Assembly: GCF_002407605.1 (NCBI RefSeq)
Contig: NZ_NXGV01000001.1
Span: forward strand, 742,895-806,894
Direction of reading: 5' to 3'
Origin: Marinobacter sp. ANT_B65
GTDB taxonomy: Bacteria; Pseudomonadota; Gammaproteobacteria; Pseudomonadales; Oleiphilaceae
Length of the DNA: 64,000 nt
Below, piece by piece: positions 37,347 to 46,610 of the stretch. A program made the translations under genes and the position numbers. Positions within the stretch are counted from its first letter, which is position 1. Each line of letters begins with the position of its first letter. The notes under the pieces were generated by a model. That model ran no database searches. It was given only the letters and a program-made list of their open reading frames with translations, and was not told where the DNA came from.

Positions 37347-38571
37347 GCTTGTTCTGATCAACGTATCCGGGCGCGATAAGCCCGGGCTTACGTCGGAAAT
37401 CACCGGCATCATGGGGCGGTATGACGTGCGGATTCTCGATATAGGTCAGGCGGTCATTCACGACCACCTGACATGGGGCATTCTCATTGAAATACCGGAT
37501 GAATCGAAATCCTCCCCGGTGATCCGTGATTTGCTGTTCCGGCTGCACTCGCTGGACCTTCAGGTACGGTTCGCCCCGATTACCATAGAGGAGTACCAGA
37601 CCTGGGCCGAAGGGCGTAACAGGGCCTGTTATATTGTCACTTTGCTTTCCCGCGATATCAAAGCGGAGCAAATTGCCCGGGTTTCTGCAATTACAGCCCG
37701 TCATGGTCTGAATATTGACAATATCTCCAGGCTGTCGGCAAGGCCTTCGCTCAACACGACCAGCAACGGGATCGCCTGTGTGGAGTTTTCAGTCCGCGGC
37801 ACGCCTTCCGACCTGGGGCAGTTGAGAGCCGATTTTCTGCATATTGCCGGTGAGATGAATGTAGATATTGCATTCCAGGAAGATTCCATCTTCCGGCGTA
37901 ACCGTCGGTTGGTGGTGTTCGATATGGATTCCACCCTCATTGAAGCCGAAGTAATCGATGAACTTGCCCTCGAGGCGGGTGTAGGCGATCAGGTCGCGGA
38001 GATTACCGAGCGTGCGATGCAGGGGGAACTGGACTTCAGCCAGAGCTTTGCTGAGCGCCTGGCGTTGCTTAAAGGCCTGGATGAATCTGTGCTGGAGCGT
38101 GTTGCAGGCCGGCTCAAGATGACAGAGGGTGCAGAACATTTGATTCTGAGCCTGAAAGCCCTGGGCTATCGCACAGCGATTCTTTCCGGTGGTTTTACCT
38201 ACTTTGCCCGACATCTCCAGGACAAGCTGGGCATTGATTATGTGTACGCGAATGAGCTGGAGATCCGCGATGGCAAGGTGACGGGTGAGGTTTCCGGCCG
38301 GATTGTGGATGGCAAGCGTAAGGCAGAGCTGTTACTGGAAATAGCGGGCAAAGAGCATATTTCACGGGAACAGGTAATTGCGGTGGGCGATGGTGCCAAT
38401 GATCTGCCTATGCTCAGTCAGGCAGGGCTCGGTGTTGCTTTCAGAGCCAAGCCACTGGTCAAGGAGTCTGCCCGACATGCCATTTCGACGCTTGGGCTGG
38501 ATGCGATCCTCTATCTTATCGGCTTCCGTGAGAGTGAAACGAATCAGGGTTTGAAGAACGCCGGCCTTTGA
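37339..38571 (+). CDS. serB: Phosphoserine phosphatase
   Basis: A 410-residue HAD-family enzyme that dephosphorylates phosphoserine, the last step of serine synthesis. Two ACT-like domains occupy about residues 1-190 ([36 protein letters not shown]), and the HAD core carries [24 protein letters not shown] and [11 protein letters not shown]. The GTG at 37339 is chosen because GGAGAG lies 9 nt upstream and the product starts like other long SerB proteins; a frame extension upstream runs in parC. It overlaps parC by 8 bp and converges on fimX. Confidence 0.95.
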   Translation: MSELVLINVSGRDKPGLTSEITGIMGRYDVRILDIGQAVIHDHLTWGILIEIPDESKSSPVIRDLLFRLHSLDLQVRFAPITIEEYQTWAEGRNRACYIVTLLSRDIKAEQIARVSAITARHGLNIDNISRLSARPSLNTTSNGIACVEFSVRGTPSDLGQLRADFLHIAGEMNVDIAFQEDSIFRRNRRLVVFDMDSTLIEAEVIDELALEAGVGDQVAEITERAMQGELDFSQSFAERLALLKGLDESVLERVAGRLKMTEGAEHLILSLKALGYRTAILSGGFTYFARHLQDKLGIDYVYANELEIRDGKVTGEVSGRIVDGKRKAELLLEIAGKEHISREQVIAVGDGANDLPMLSQAGLGVAFRAKPLVKESARHAISTLGLDAILYLIGFRESETNQGLKNAGL

Positions 38572-38592
38572 GCCGGCGCTCCTCTCCGGAGG
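38559..38592. other. Tandem GC hairpins between convergent serB and fimX
   Basis: CGCCGGC/GCCGGCG (38559-38565 and 38572-38578) is followed by CCTC/GAGG (38581-38584 and 38589-38592). The site spans the serB stop codon. No T-run follows on either strand, so it is only a candidate termination or stability structure. Confidence 0.3.
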
Positions 38593-38602
38593 CAATTCAG
38601 CC

Positions 38603-40687
38603 TCAGTTATCGCCAAATTCGTAATTCATTTCCGGCAGCGGTGCCTGCAGATAGTACCCCTGGATATAGTTCACTCCGGCCTGCCATAGTGTCGCAAGAA
38701 CCGCGGCGTTTTCCACCAGAGGCATAATGGTCAGCTTTCCGGCGCTTTGCAGGCTCTTCACCATTTCTTTTACCTGTTCCCTGGATTCTTCACTCTTCTG
38801 GATTTCTTCCGTGAAGGAACCGTCGATCTTCACATAATCTGTATCAATGTGCTTCAGGGTATTGAACGGATTCAATGCGCAGCCGAACTGGGCAATGGAC
38901 ACCTTGCAGTGAAGCTGGTGCAGGGTTTTTGTGAATTCTTTGGCCTGCTTCATATACTTGTTGGCATCGCCTTCACGGATCTGGAAAATCAGTGAGTCGC
39001 CGGGCAGGCGAGCTGCTTTCAGGGCCACGCTAAGCCAGGATGTGAATGTTTTGTCCTGCAGGGTCTCCGCCGTCACATTAAGGAACATGCGTGTATCGTT
39101 GCCTTTCGAGCGGTGGCTGGATAGTTGTTTGATTGACTGAAGAATAACCCAGCGATCGATTTTGATGGCAGTATCACTTGGCCCCATGGGAGGCAGGAAG
39201 TCGTAAGGTGAGACTTCTTTCTCATCCTGATCAAGCATGCGCACAAAAGCTTCGTAGTGCTCTTCTCCCTCTCCGCGCAGATTGATAATAGGCTGGAACA
39301 AGAGTTTGAAGCGGTTCTCCTCCAGAGCCTTCAATATTGCATCTATGGCGCTGCCATCATCCAGAGTTTCGTAATCTGCCGGGTTGTAGACGCAAATGCC
39401 GTTGCCCTGTGCATGGCCTTCCTGTGTACGTACTTCGGAGGATGCGTTATGAGCCCGGGCCATCAGCTCTTCGGCTTTTGGCGAGTTTTCAGTAATTGAT
39501 GCAATCCCGATACTGACGGTTAAAGGTACCGTACTACCGTTGATATCGAAGAGATGCTCATCTACCGCTTTGCGGATCTGCTCACATCGGTTGGTCAGGG
39601 CCTTCTCATGACCGGGCATGCTCAGGAGGCAGAATGCATCATCGCTGAGGCGTGCCAGTACCAGATCATCAGCAGCCTCTTTCTTCAGCAGGGTGGCCAG
39701 ATCTCCAAGCAACAGATCTGCGCCGGCAATGCCAACCTGTCCCTTCATGGTTATAAAATTATCAAGAGCGATATACGCCAGGGCTCCCATTTCATTGTTT
39801 TTACCGGCATTGGCGATGGCTTGTTCAAGCTCTTTCATCAGATATTGCCGGTTATACAGTCCGGTAAGCAGATCCTGGCTGCTGATCTCACGTAACTTCT
39901 CTTCCAGTTCCGCATCGCTATGTTCCGGCTGCAGCACTATCTGGGTGCAGACTTCGCTGTCGTAGGTTGCGGCGGACACTGACATGGTCACATTCAGCTC
40001 ATGATCATCGCTGCGCTTCGCCGTGCAGTTGATGGTCATGCCATCTTCACCCTTCTCCGCGAAGGATTTCATGAACGCCTTGTAGTCGTTCTGGCTTTCG
40101 GGCGTTAGCGTATCGAGTACGGGGACACAGATCAGGTCATCAATATCGTCGTATCCCAGAAACTCCATGTAGGACTGGTTGGCATAGATGTGCATGCCGT
40201 CATTGATGTAGGCGATGGCATCCTTGGAGCTTTCCAGCAATAACTGGCATCGTTGTTCTGCTTCACGCAGGTGAGATTCCAGTGCTCTGCGGCGGCGGCG
40301 ATCCTCTAGGGCTGCAAGCTCCCGCTTGGCCATGAGGACCAGCAGATCGTTGTGGCCAGACTGAACTGTACCCTGACCACCGGCTTTCATGACGGCTACC
40401 GTTCTTTCACGGCTTTCCTGCTCGGTCAGGAACAGGCAAGGAATGTCTTTATCCATGCGTCGGATCATGGCCAAAGCGCTGTCCGCTGAGAATTCCTGCT
40501 CGACATCACGAGCCAGAAGAAGGTCCCAGTTGCTGTTTTTCAGAGCTTCTTCCAGATCCTCTTCGGAGGTAATGCGGTGTGCACGGGTAGCCCTGCCGGC
40601 ATTTCTGAGCAGGCTTACCAGGGACTCGGCATCATTCTGGGAAGGGTCGAGGATAAGCAGGTGTACGGTGGCGTTCTGTTTCTGCAT
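38603..40687 (-). CDS. fimX: FimX, c-di-GMP effector of type IV pilus function (degenerate GGDEF-EAL)
   Basis: A 694-residue protein with receiver-like (about 1-125), PAS (about 145-260), GGDEF (about 270-430) and EAL (about 445-690) domains, the same order and length as FimX of P. aeruginosa (691). Both catalytic domains look inactive: the GGDEF motif reads SDDAF, the EAL motif EAF, and the loop expected as DDFG reads AQFG. FimX binds c-di-GMP through the EAL domain at low level and drives pilus assembly and twitching. The receiver lacks the full phospho-acceptor pattern. Neighbourhood (serB, parC, psd, motAB) matches the Pseudomonas fimX locus. Confidence 0.92.
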   Translation of the reverse strand: MQKQNATVHLLILDPSQNDAESLVSLLRNAGRATRAHRITSEEDLEEALKNSNWDLLLARDVEQEFSADSALAMIRRMDKDIPCLFLTEQESRERTVAVMKAGGQGTVQSGHNDLLVLMAKRELAALEDRRRRRALESHLREAEQRCQLLLESSKDAIAYINDGMHIYANQSYMEFLGYDDIDDLICVPVLDTLTPESQNDYKAFMKSFAEKGEDGMTINCTAKRSDDHELNVTMSVSAATYDSEVCTQIVLQPEHSDAELEEKLREISSQDLLTGLYNRQYLMKELEQAIANAGKNNEMGALAYIALDNFITMKGQVGIAGADLLLGDLATLLKKEAADDLVLARLSDDAFCLLSMPGHEKALTNRCEQIRKAVDEHLFDINGSTVPLTVSIGIASITENSPKAEELMARAHNASSEVRTQEGHAQGNGICVYNPADYETLDDGSAIDAILKALEENRFKLLFQPIINLRGEGEEHYEAFVRMLDQDEKEVSPYDFLPPMGPSDTAIKIDRWVILQSIKQLSSHRSKGNDTRMFLNVTAETLQDKTFTSWLSVALKAARLPGDSLIFQIREGDANKYMKQAKEFTKTLHQLHCKVSIAQFGCALNPFNTLKHIDTDYVKIDGSFTEEIQKSEESREQVKEMVKSLQSAGKLTIMPLVENAAVLATLWQAGVNYIQGYYLQAPLPEMNYEFGDN

Positions 40688-40875
40688 TCCTAAGGCGTCT
40701 CGTAATACAGGTTGGCTGAGCCGGCCCCGGCAGAGATAACTCTACCTTAACTACAGCGTCTTGCAGGAAACTGTGAACTGGTACTGCGAGACCGGACTAT
40801 CACTACCGCTGAATGATGCAGGGGTTGAGGCTTAATAACAAGCCTCTGGGAAATACACAAAGTTACCTGAGGGTT

Positions 40876-42684
40876 TCAGAGTGACGGCCACAGGGAATCG
40901 AAGTCATCTTCGTTGGTGCCGTTCGCCATTGAGGCGTTCGCAGGTGGCGAAGCCGCGTTGCTGTTCTGTAGTTTCAGCTCGAACTGGCTGATGCTGCCCG
41001 TTGAGGAGATCTTTTTCAGTAATTGCCCAGGTTCTTCCCTGCCGTTTTGCAGCAAGGAGATGCGGCTTCCATTCTGGAACGGAAGTCGAGGCGTAATCAG
41101 GGTGGCGGCTTGATTGACCACACTGATTTCAGGAAGCAGAAGTCCGCGCAGGTACTCACTGCTGTTACCAACTTTCTGGATCAGACGGACGCCGCAGGGC
41201 GATCCGCTGGGTGCCAGGAGTTCGATGCCAACCTGAGTGCCCTGGTTTTTGATCTGCCGGATCCAGCGAACGACCGCGATGCTCCATGGATGTGAGCGTT
41301 GCTCTCGCACCCCGAGTATCTCTCCGGCCTGCATCGACGGCGGCACATTGGACTCCCATGAAACGCAGTAGCCACCCGGGCTCGTATTGACCAGCAACGC
41401 AGCGTGAGATCTGGGGCGGTTTTTATCGGTTGCCGGTGTCGGCGTATTCCCGAAGCTGCCACGAAAATTGATCGGCGTATCCGCGGAATACAGGTGTTCC
41501 TCGTTCGGAGATGCGTCAGGAGCTCCGGCCCAGGCGTCGCCCCGTTGGCGGGACGTGCGGACAAAAAGGTTTTCTTCACCCGCATTGCCATTGTCATTGC
41601 CTGTGACGAACTCAGTAAACGACTTCTCACCGGCAATGAAATAGTGCGCTGCAGAGAGCCCTACGCATATTTCGAGGGAACCCTGGCTGGCAATCCGGTT
41701 GAAGTTCCGTTTTGCCAGAATCCCCAGAGCCTGGCTCAGGTGAGTGAGCAGGGTATCGTTTACGTCGCCCGGTAAAATCAGAGTATCGGGTGCAGGAAGC
41801 TGGCGCAGTCTGGCGTCGAGGTTTTCGGAAATGGTGGTTGCCAGTTCACGGGTATCAAATCCGAAGCTTTCGTCTCCGGGCTTGGACTCAAGCAGGCTCC
41901 TGTATACCGGAGAGCTGTCTCGTTCCATGTTTACGACGAAAAGAGTGTCTTCACCTATGTCGCGCCCGCAGTGGGTTTGTTCCGTCCAGGATTCGAACAG
42001 GTCATATGCCTGGAGCAGCTCGGACTGCCTGAGCTGGTTTGGCCTTGCGCAACCCAGCAGCAAAAGACGCTTGTAGCTGTCTGCCACTGTACTTGCCTGT
42101 CTTTGCTTCAGGGTGTCGTCTTCTATTGCAACGCCTGAGAGCTTGTTGCGGTATGCAAACCGGAACATGCGATGACATTCCAGCCAGCTCTGTGTCGGGC
42201 TGGGGCAATAGAGCTGGTGAGATCTCAGGATTGTTGAAGCAAGCTCGGAGATGGCCCTGTGGATGGACGTCGCAACCAGCTTGCGATTTTTATCCAGGCC
42301 GCCGTCGTCCAGAGCTTCCAGGATACAAAGCTTATAGCCGCTGGCAAGGTGCAGCTGGAGTGCCTGAGACAGATTGGCGATCTTGCGCTGTTTCTCGGGC
42401 AGGGCCACTGCATGGCCGAGGTAGTGGCGGGAGAGTTCACCGCAGACAAAATGAATCTTCTTGCGGGTCAGTTCAAGGAACTGCAGGCGCTGCTGGGGCG
42501 CCAGAAACAGGTGGTTGAGTTCGATGATGGCGTGATAGAGCTGACGCGAAACCTCGCCAATATTGGCCATGGGGAGCAGGTTGATCCAGGTCCTGAACGC
42601 CTTGGGCGTGGTATCGCAAAACGACAGGCTCGACGTTTTCTGCTCGGGAACACGGAGATCTGGTTTGAGGATCATTCCTTCCAT
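40876..42684 (-). CDS. PilZ-domain-like protein next to fimX
   Basis: A 602-residue cytoplasmic protein without membrane segments. The C-terminal part (about 420-510) looks PilZ-like: an arginine-bearing start (NRPRSHAALLVNTSPGGYCV, with NTSPGG in place of the DxSxxG motif) followed by beta-strand-rich GEILGVREQ and WSIAVVRWIRQ. The N-terminal 400 residues (helical, e.g. ELASTILRSHQLYCPSPTQS) match nothing I recognise. It is encoded 188 bp upstream of fimX on the same strand, so it could be a c-di-GMP-binding partner or regulator of FimX or pili. Function inferred, not shown. Confidence 0.7.
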   Translation of the reverse strand: MEGMILKPDLRVPEQKTSSLSFCDTTPKAFRTWINLLPMANIGEVSRQLYHAIIELNHLFLAPQQRLQFLELTRKKIHFVCGELSRHYLGHAVALPEKQRKIANLSQALQLHLASGYKLCILEALDDGGLDKNRKLVATSIHRAISELASTILRSHQLYCPSPTQSWLECHRMFRFAYRNKLSGVAIEDDTLKQRQASTVADSYKRLLLLGCARPNQLRQSELLQAYDLFESWTEQTHCGRDIGEDTLFVVNMERDSSPVYRSLLESKPGDESFGFDTRELATTISENLDARLRQLPAPDTLILPGDVNDTLLTHLSQALGILAKRNFNRIASQGSLEICVGLSAAHYFIAGEKSFTEFVTGNDNGNAGEENLFVRTSRQRGDAWAGAPDASPNEEHLYSADTPINFRGSFGNTPTPATDKNRPRSHAALLVNTSPGGYCVSWESNVPPSMQAGEILGVREQRSHPWSIAVVRWIRQIKNQGTQVGIELLAPSGSPCGVRLIQKVGNSSEYLRGLLLPEISVVNQAATLITPRLPFQNGSRISLLQNGREEPGQLLKKISSTGSISQFELKLQNSNAASPPANASMANGTNEDDFDSLWPSL

Positions 42685-42908
42685 GAGTATGCGCCAATAT
42701 CAGGACTGGGTTTCGAATTCCGGGCTTTATCCGGCAACACGGACACTGCCGCAGTTTGCCGGTTTACCAGGAAAACACCGAATATACATTTTTTTACAAA
42801 ATAGACGGTACTGGACTTTAAGGTAGCAAGCCAGCGCAAGAAAGCGAGAAAATTGTGTGTTAACAATGTTTGACATGTGAAATCGGGCCAGCGTTGGATA
42901 ATCCTCAC

Positions 42909-43958
42909 TCAAAGGGGATTTGAGTAAAGATCAATGGGCGTTTTGGCTGTCTTTCCGGGAACTTCGCGAACCAGCCGCGGAACCAGAAATCCTGGCAATC
43001 TGGAGAGCAGATCCCTGACCAGTAAACGGGCCTCTTCGTCGGAAACATCGAAATGCTGAGCTCCCGCAACCGGGTCAAAAGCGTGAAGGTAGTATGGCAG
43101 GACCCCTGCATCAAACAGGGCTTCGCTCAAATCCTCCAGCACACCGGCATCGTCATTGACGCCTCTGAGAATAACGCTCTGATTCAGCAATGTTACGCCC
43201 GCCGAACGCAGGTAGCTCAGGGCACGACGGGTCGGCTGGTCAATCTCTGCCGGATGGTTGATGTGCAGCACCATCACAACCGGCACAGGTGTGTTGCTGA
43301 TCCACTTCAATAGTGCGTCGCACACCCGTTGTGGTATGACTACCGGGAGCCGGGTATGCAGCCGTATACGGCGGATGTGGGGGATGCTGCTGATGGCTGA
43401 TGCCCATTGGGACAAAAGCTGGTCGCTGACCGCAAGCGGGTCGCCGCCGCTGAATATGACCTCGTTGATTTCAGGGGATGCGGCCAGTGTATCCAGCACC
43501 TTTTGCCGGCTGGACGGGCTGAGGCGCTGTTCTGTATAGGGGAAATGCCGGCGAAAACAGTAACGGCAGTTTACCGCACACTGGCCGGTAACCATCAGCA
43601 ATGCCCTGCTTCGATACTTGCGAATCAGGCCTGTGGTCTGTATTGCACTGTCTTCCTGCAGCGGGTCGGTGACAAACCCCTCTGCCATGTTGTTCTCAAG
43701 GTCCAGTGGCAGTACCTGTCGTAGCAGGGGGTCTGCGGGGTTTCCTTTCTCCATTCGTGCCAGAAAAGGCTCTGGAACCCTGACGGGAAATAACCGGTGG
43801 CCGGCCTCGGCGCCAGTCAGCCAGGTTCTGGCTGGCAAATCCAGCCTTTCCAGTAATTCCTGAGGTGAAGTTATTGAGTCGGAAAGCAGTTGTTGCCAGC
43901 TCCGGTTATCATCGCCTGAAAGCCGGGCTTCTATAGAGATAGGGGTTCGCTGTATCAT
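42909..43958 (-). CDS. epmB: EF-P beta-lysylation protein EpmB (radical SAM lysine 2,3-aminomutase)
   Basis: A 349-residue KamA-type radical SAM enzyme that converts alpha-lysine to beta-lysine for EF-P modification. The cluster cysteines are C127, C131 and C134 in the motif CAVNCRYC. The stretches [13 protein letters not shown] (SAM binding) and [13 protein letters not shown] follow. The catabolic lysine aminomutases are about 60-70 residues longer. It is divergent from efp with about 45 bp between, and epmA follows efp, so the complete EF-P lysylation set is present at one locus. Confidence 0.95.
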   Translation of the reverse strand: MIQRTPISIEARLSGDDNRSWQQLLSDSITSPQELLERLDLPARTWLTGAEAGHRLFPVRVPEPFLARMEKGNPADPLLRQVLPLDLENNMAEGFVTDPLQEDSAIQTTGLIRKYRSRALLMVTGQCAVNCRYCFRRHFPYTEQRLSPSSRQKVLDTLAASPEINEVIFSGGDPLAVSDQLLSQWASAISSIPHIRRIRLHTRLPVVIPQRVCDALLKWISNTPVPVVMVLHINHPAEIDQPTRRALSYLRSAGVTLLNQSVILRGVNDDAGVLEDLSEALFDAGVLPYYLHAFDPVAGAQHFDVSDEEARLLVRDLLSRLPGFLVPRLVREVPGKTAKTPIDLYSNPL

Positions 43959-44003
43959 AGCGGCCTTCGAATTTTAAACAGCATTTTGGCAGGTGGACAT
44001 TTC

Positions 44004-44579
44004 ATGGCTTCATATTCTACCAACGAATTTCGCGGCGGTCTTAAAGTATTACTGGACGGCGACCCCTGTATTATTCTTGAGAACGAAATCGTAAAACCAG
44101 GTAAAGGCCAGGCCTTCAACCGGGTCAGGCTGCGCAATCTGACAAGCAACCGTGTGTGGGAGCGTACCTTCAAGTCTGGTGAGAGTATCGAAGCAGCAGA
44201 CGTAATGGATCATGATATGGAATACCTCTATACCGACGGGGAATTCTGGCACTTCATGCTGACCGACGGTTCATTTGAGCAGTTCGCTGCCGACGCAAAA
44301 GCCGTGGGGGATGCGCTTAAGTGGCTCAAAGAGCAGGAAGTTTACACTGTTACCCTGTACAACGGCGCCCCTCTTACGGTTACTCCGCCAAACTTTGTTG
44401 AGCTGGAAGTCGTTGAGACTGACCCTGGCATGAAGGGCGATACTGCACAGGGCGGTTCCAAACCGGCAACCCTGTCTACCGGCGCGGTTGTAAGCGTGCC
44501 TCTGTTCATCACCATCGGTGAAGTACTCAAAGTGGACACCCGCTCCGGTGAGTACATGAACCGGGTAAAAAGCAGCTGA
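44004..44579 (+). CDS. efp: Translation elongation factor P
   Basis: A 191-residue EF-P that relieves ribosome stalling at proline runs. The modification site is Lys34 in [12 protein letters not shown]-like N-domain, then two OB domains (ending [11 protein letters not shown]). A TTG 18 nt upstream (43986) is in frame, but ATG 44004 gives the family start [13 protein letters not shown] and has AGGTGG upstream. EpmB and EpmA neighbours supply the beta-lysylation of Lys34. It is 7 bp before epmA and probably co-transcribed with it. Confidence 0.97.
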   Translation: MASYSTNEFRGGLKVLLDGDPCIILENEIVKPGKGQAFNRVRLRNLTSNRVWERTFKSGESIEAADVMDHDMEYLYTDGEFWHFMLTDGSFEQFAADAKAVGDALKWLKEQEVYTVTLYNGAPLTVTPPNFVELEVVETDPGMKGDTAQGGSKPATLSTGAVVSVPLFITIGEVLKVDTRSGEYMNRVKSS

Positions 44580-44586
44580 GTAAGGT

Positions 44587-45555
44587 ATGAAAAATCAGCC
44601 CGACTGGCAGCCTTCGGGCTCCCGGGCAGCTCTGGAAAACCGCGCACAACAGTTATCCTATGTGCGCGGTTTTTTTGCGCAACGGGATATACTGGAGGTT
44701 GAAACCCCGGTGCTTGGCCGTTGCAGTGTAACGGAGCCCAACCTTGATAGTGTATCCGCCGGGATAAGCGCCCAAGGTGTTATGGGCGGCTGGCTGCAGA
44801 CTTCTCCCGAGTACCATATGAAACGCCTGCTGGCTGCGGGCTCCGGCTCTATTTACCAGATTTCAAAGGTCTTCCGTAATGGCGAGCGAGGCCGCCGCCA
44901 CAATCCTGAATTCTCAATGCTTGAATGGTATCGCCCCGGCTTTGATGATGCCGCTCTGATGGCGGAGGTTGCCGAGCTCGTATGTTGTTGGCTGGAATGC
45001 CCTGAGCCAGAAGTAACAAGCTATCGCCAGGCAATGATTGACTGGGCAGGTATTGATCCCTTTGTGATATCGGAAAGCGACCTGCACCAGCGCTGTCGGC
45101 AATGGCTTGAGCCTGCACAGCTGGAAGACCTTAGTCGCGACGGTTGCCTGGATTTACTGATGAGCTTCGCTGTAGAGCCAAACCTGGGTATTGGTGCTCC
45201 GGTTTTCATCAATCAATACCCGGCGACCCAGGCCTCTCTGGCCAGAATCTCCAGAGTTGATGGTTTCGATGTGGCTCACCGCTTCGAGCTTTACATCGAC
45301 GGCCTTGAATTATGCAATGGCTACTGGGAGCTCACCTGTGCAGACGAGCAGCGTGCCCGTTTTGAAGCAGACAATCGTTTGCGAAAGGCGGCCGGAAAGT
45401 CTGAAATGGAAGTGGATGAAGCCTTTCTTGCCGCTATCGAGCACGGCCTGCCGGATTGTGCCGGCGTGGCCTTGGGGCTGGATCGTCTGTTAATGCTGAA
45501 AACGGGTGCACGGGATATTTCGGACGTACTGGCATTTCCGTTGGAGCGGGCCTGA
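44587..45555 (+). CDS. epmA: EF-P--(R)-beta-lysine ligase EpmA (PoxA/GenX)
   Basis: A 322-residue class II lysyl-tRNA-synthetase paralogue lacking the tRNA-anticodon domain. It attaches beta-lysine to EF-P Lys34. Motif 2 is FRNGERGRRHNPEFSMLEW and motif 3 is GVALGLDRLLML. Length is typical (325 in E. coli). It begins 7 bp after efp. An intrinsic-terminator-like structure lies within its first 30 codons (44636-44676), so expression relative to efp may be attenuated. Confidence 0.96.
   Translation: MKNQPDWQPSGSRAALENRAQQLSYVRGFFAQRDILEVETPVLGRCSVTEPNLDSVSAGISAQGVMGGWLQTSPEYHMKRLLAAGSGSIYQISKVFRNGERGRRHNPEFSMLEWYRPGFDDAALMAEVAELVCCWLECPEPEVTSYRQAMIDWAGIDPFVISESDLHQRCRQWLEPAQLEDLSRDGCLDLLMSFAVEPNLGIGAPVFINQYPATQASLARISRVDGFDVAHRFELYIDGLELCNGYWELTCADEQRARFEADNRLRKAAGKSEMEVDEAFLAAIEHGLPDCAGVALGLDRLLMLKTGARDISDVLAFPLERA
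44636..44676 (+). terminator. Intrinsic-terminator-like hairpin inside the start of epmA
   Basis: A perfect 13-bp stem (44636-44648 with 44661-44673) around a 12-nt loop is followed by a T-run to 44676 (seven T, part of them in the stem). It encodes residues about 17-30 of EpmA (LENRAQQLSYVRGFF). Its form matches a rho-independent terminator on the efp-epmA mRNA. In vivo activity is inferred from form only; translating ribosomes could prevent folding. Confidence 0.6.
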
Positions 45556-45557
45556 GG

Positions 45558-46415
45558 TCAGGGGTTAACCTGACCAAAAGCTTCGCCCATGCGAACCCGC
45601 TTCCCGGCGACCTGTTCAGCATTCCAGCCGACACTGCCCTTGGGCATAACCATCACTACCGTGGAGCCCAGGCGGAAGCGCCCCATCTCTTCGCCTTTAG
45701 CAAACGAAATGGCGCTCTCGCCTTCGTAGGTAATCGCCTTTACGCCGTTGTTGCCGGGCACCACAATGCCCGCCCAGGTCGTCTCAACACTGCCCACAAT
45801 CATCGCGCCTACAAGTACCAGCGCCATAGGGCCTGACTCTGTATCAAAAATGCAGATAACCCGTTCATTCCTGGCAAACAGGTTGGGAACATTCTCTGCT
45901 GTTGCCGGATTTACTGAAAATAACTTGCCCGGAACATGAATCATTTCCCGAAGCGTGCCCGCCAGAGGCATGTGTATGCGGTGATAATCCCTGGGAGCAA
46001 GATAAATCGTTGAAAACTCACCCTCCGAAAACGCATCCGTCCGGTGAGTGTCACCGCCAAGCAGTTCTGTCAGACTGAACGATTGCCCCTTGGCCTGGAA
46101 TACCCGGTCTCCGGTTACCTGGCCGAGCTGACTGATGGTGCCATCTACAGGGCTTACAAGTGTATTATGCCCTTCGGCAATCGGACGTATGCCGGGCTTC
46201 AGTGCCCGGGTAAAAAATGCGTTGAAGCTGGGGTAGGCTGTCGGATCCTGTTCGGCGGCTTCGCTCATGTCCACGTCATAGCGTTTAACGAACCATTTGA
46301 CTACCCGGTTTTTGAGCGCAGGGGCGCGATCATTATCTGCCAGGCGGCCGGCCACGCTGGAAACAGTGTGCTGCGGCGTGACGTACTGACTCAGAACAAA
46401 CAGCTTGTCGAACAT
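45558..46415 (-). CDS. psd: Phosphatidylserine decarboxylase
   Basis: A 285-residue membrane-associated enzyme that makes phosphatidylethanolamine. It is a pyruvoyl enzyme: the self-cleavage site LGST is at residues 249-252 (Gly250/Ser251), yielding the beta and alpha chains. Catalytic histidine region RDYHRIHMPLAG and the segment VSPVDGTI are present. It converges on epmA with a 2-bp gap and is divergent from motA. Length typical (E. coli 322, Pseudomonas 289). Confidence 0.95.
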   Translation of the reverse strand: MFDKLFVLSQYVTPQHTVSSVAGRLADNDRAPALKNRVVKWFVKRYDVDMSEAAEQDPTAYPSFNAFFTRALKPGIRPIAEGHNTLVSPVDGTISQLGQVTGDRVFQAKGQSFSLTELLGGDTHRTDAFSEGEFSTIYLAPRDYHRIHMPLAGTLREMIHVPGKLFSVNPATAENVPNLFARNERVICIFDTESGPMALVLVGAMIVGSVETTWAGIVVPGNNGVKAITYEGESAISFAKGEEMGRFRLGSTVVMVMPKGSVGWNAEQVAGKRVRMGEAFGQVNP

Positions 46416-46476
46416 TGAGGGGTCCTATGCGTTCAAAGGCTCGAAGTTTATCAAATACTATGGCAGGAGTGTTGTG

Positions 46477-46490
46477 CATACGTCTGTATG
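46477..46490. promoter_or_regulatory. Inverted repeat in the psd-motA divergent region
   Basis: CATAC-N4-GTATG is a short palindrome just upstream of the sigma-28-like motif. It could be a regulator site; no family is assignable. Confidence 0.25.
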
Positions 46491-46494
46491 TATA

Positions 46495-46521
46495 GAAATT
46501 GTTTCATGGCTTCGCGGATAA
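46495..46521 (+). promoter_or_regulatory. Candidate sigma-28 (FliA) promoter for motAB
   Basis: GAAA-N15-GCGGATAA (46495-46498 and 46514-46521) differs from the FliA consensus TAAA-N15-GCCGATAA by one base in each half. It lies about 90 bp before motA, the right place for a flagellar class-3 promoter. Confidence 0.45.
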
Positions 46522-46610
46522 TGCAGAGGCTTGCTATGATCAAGCCAGAAAATCCGTGACTGACACCGGCACCGGCCGACAACCTAAATATAAAGGCTTA
46601 CATTCTTCCC

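Noticed and set aside
40827..40846. GAGGCTT/AAGCCTC hairpin between fimX and the PilZ-like gene
   Set aside because: No T-run on either strand; probably not a terminator and too short to interpret.
42672..42908. Minus-strand frames between epmB and the PilZ-like gene
   Set aside because: They overlap the PilZ gene start out of frame and lack features; the gap looks purely intergenic.
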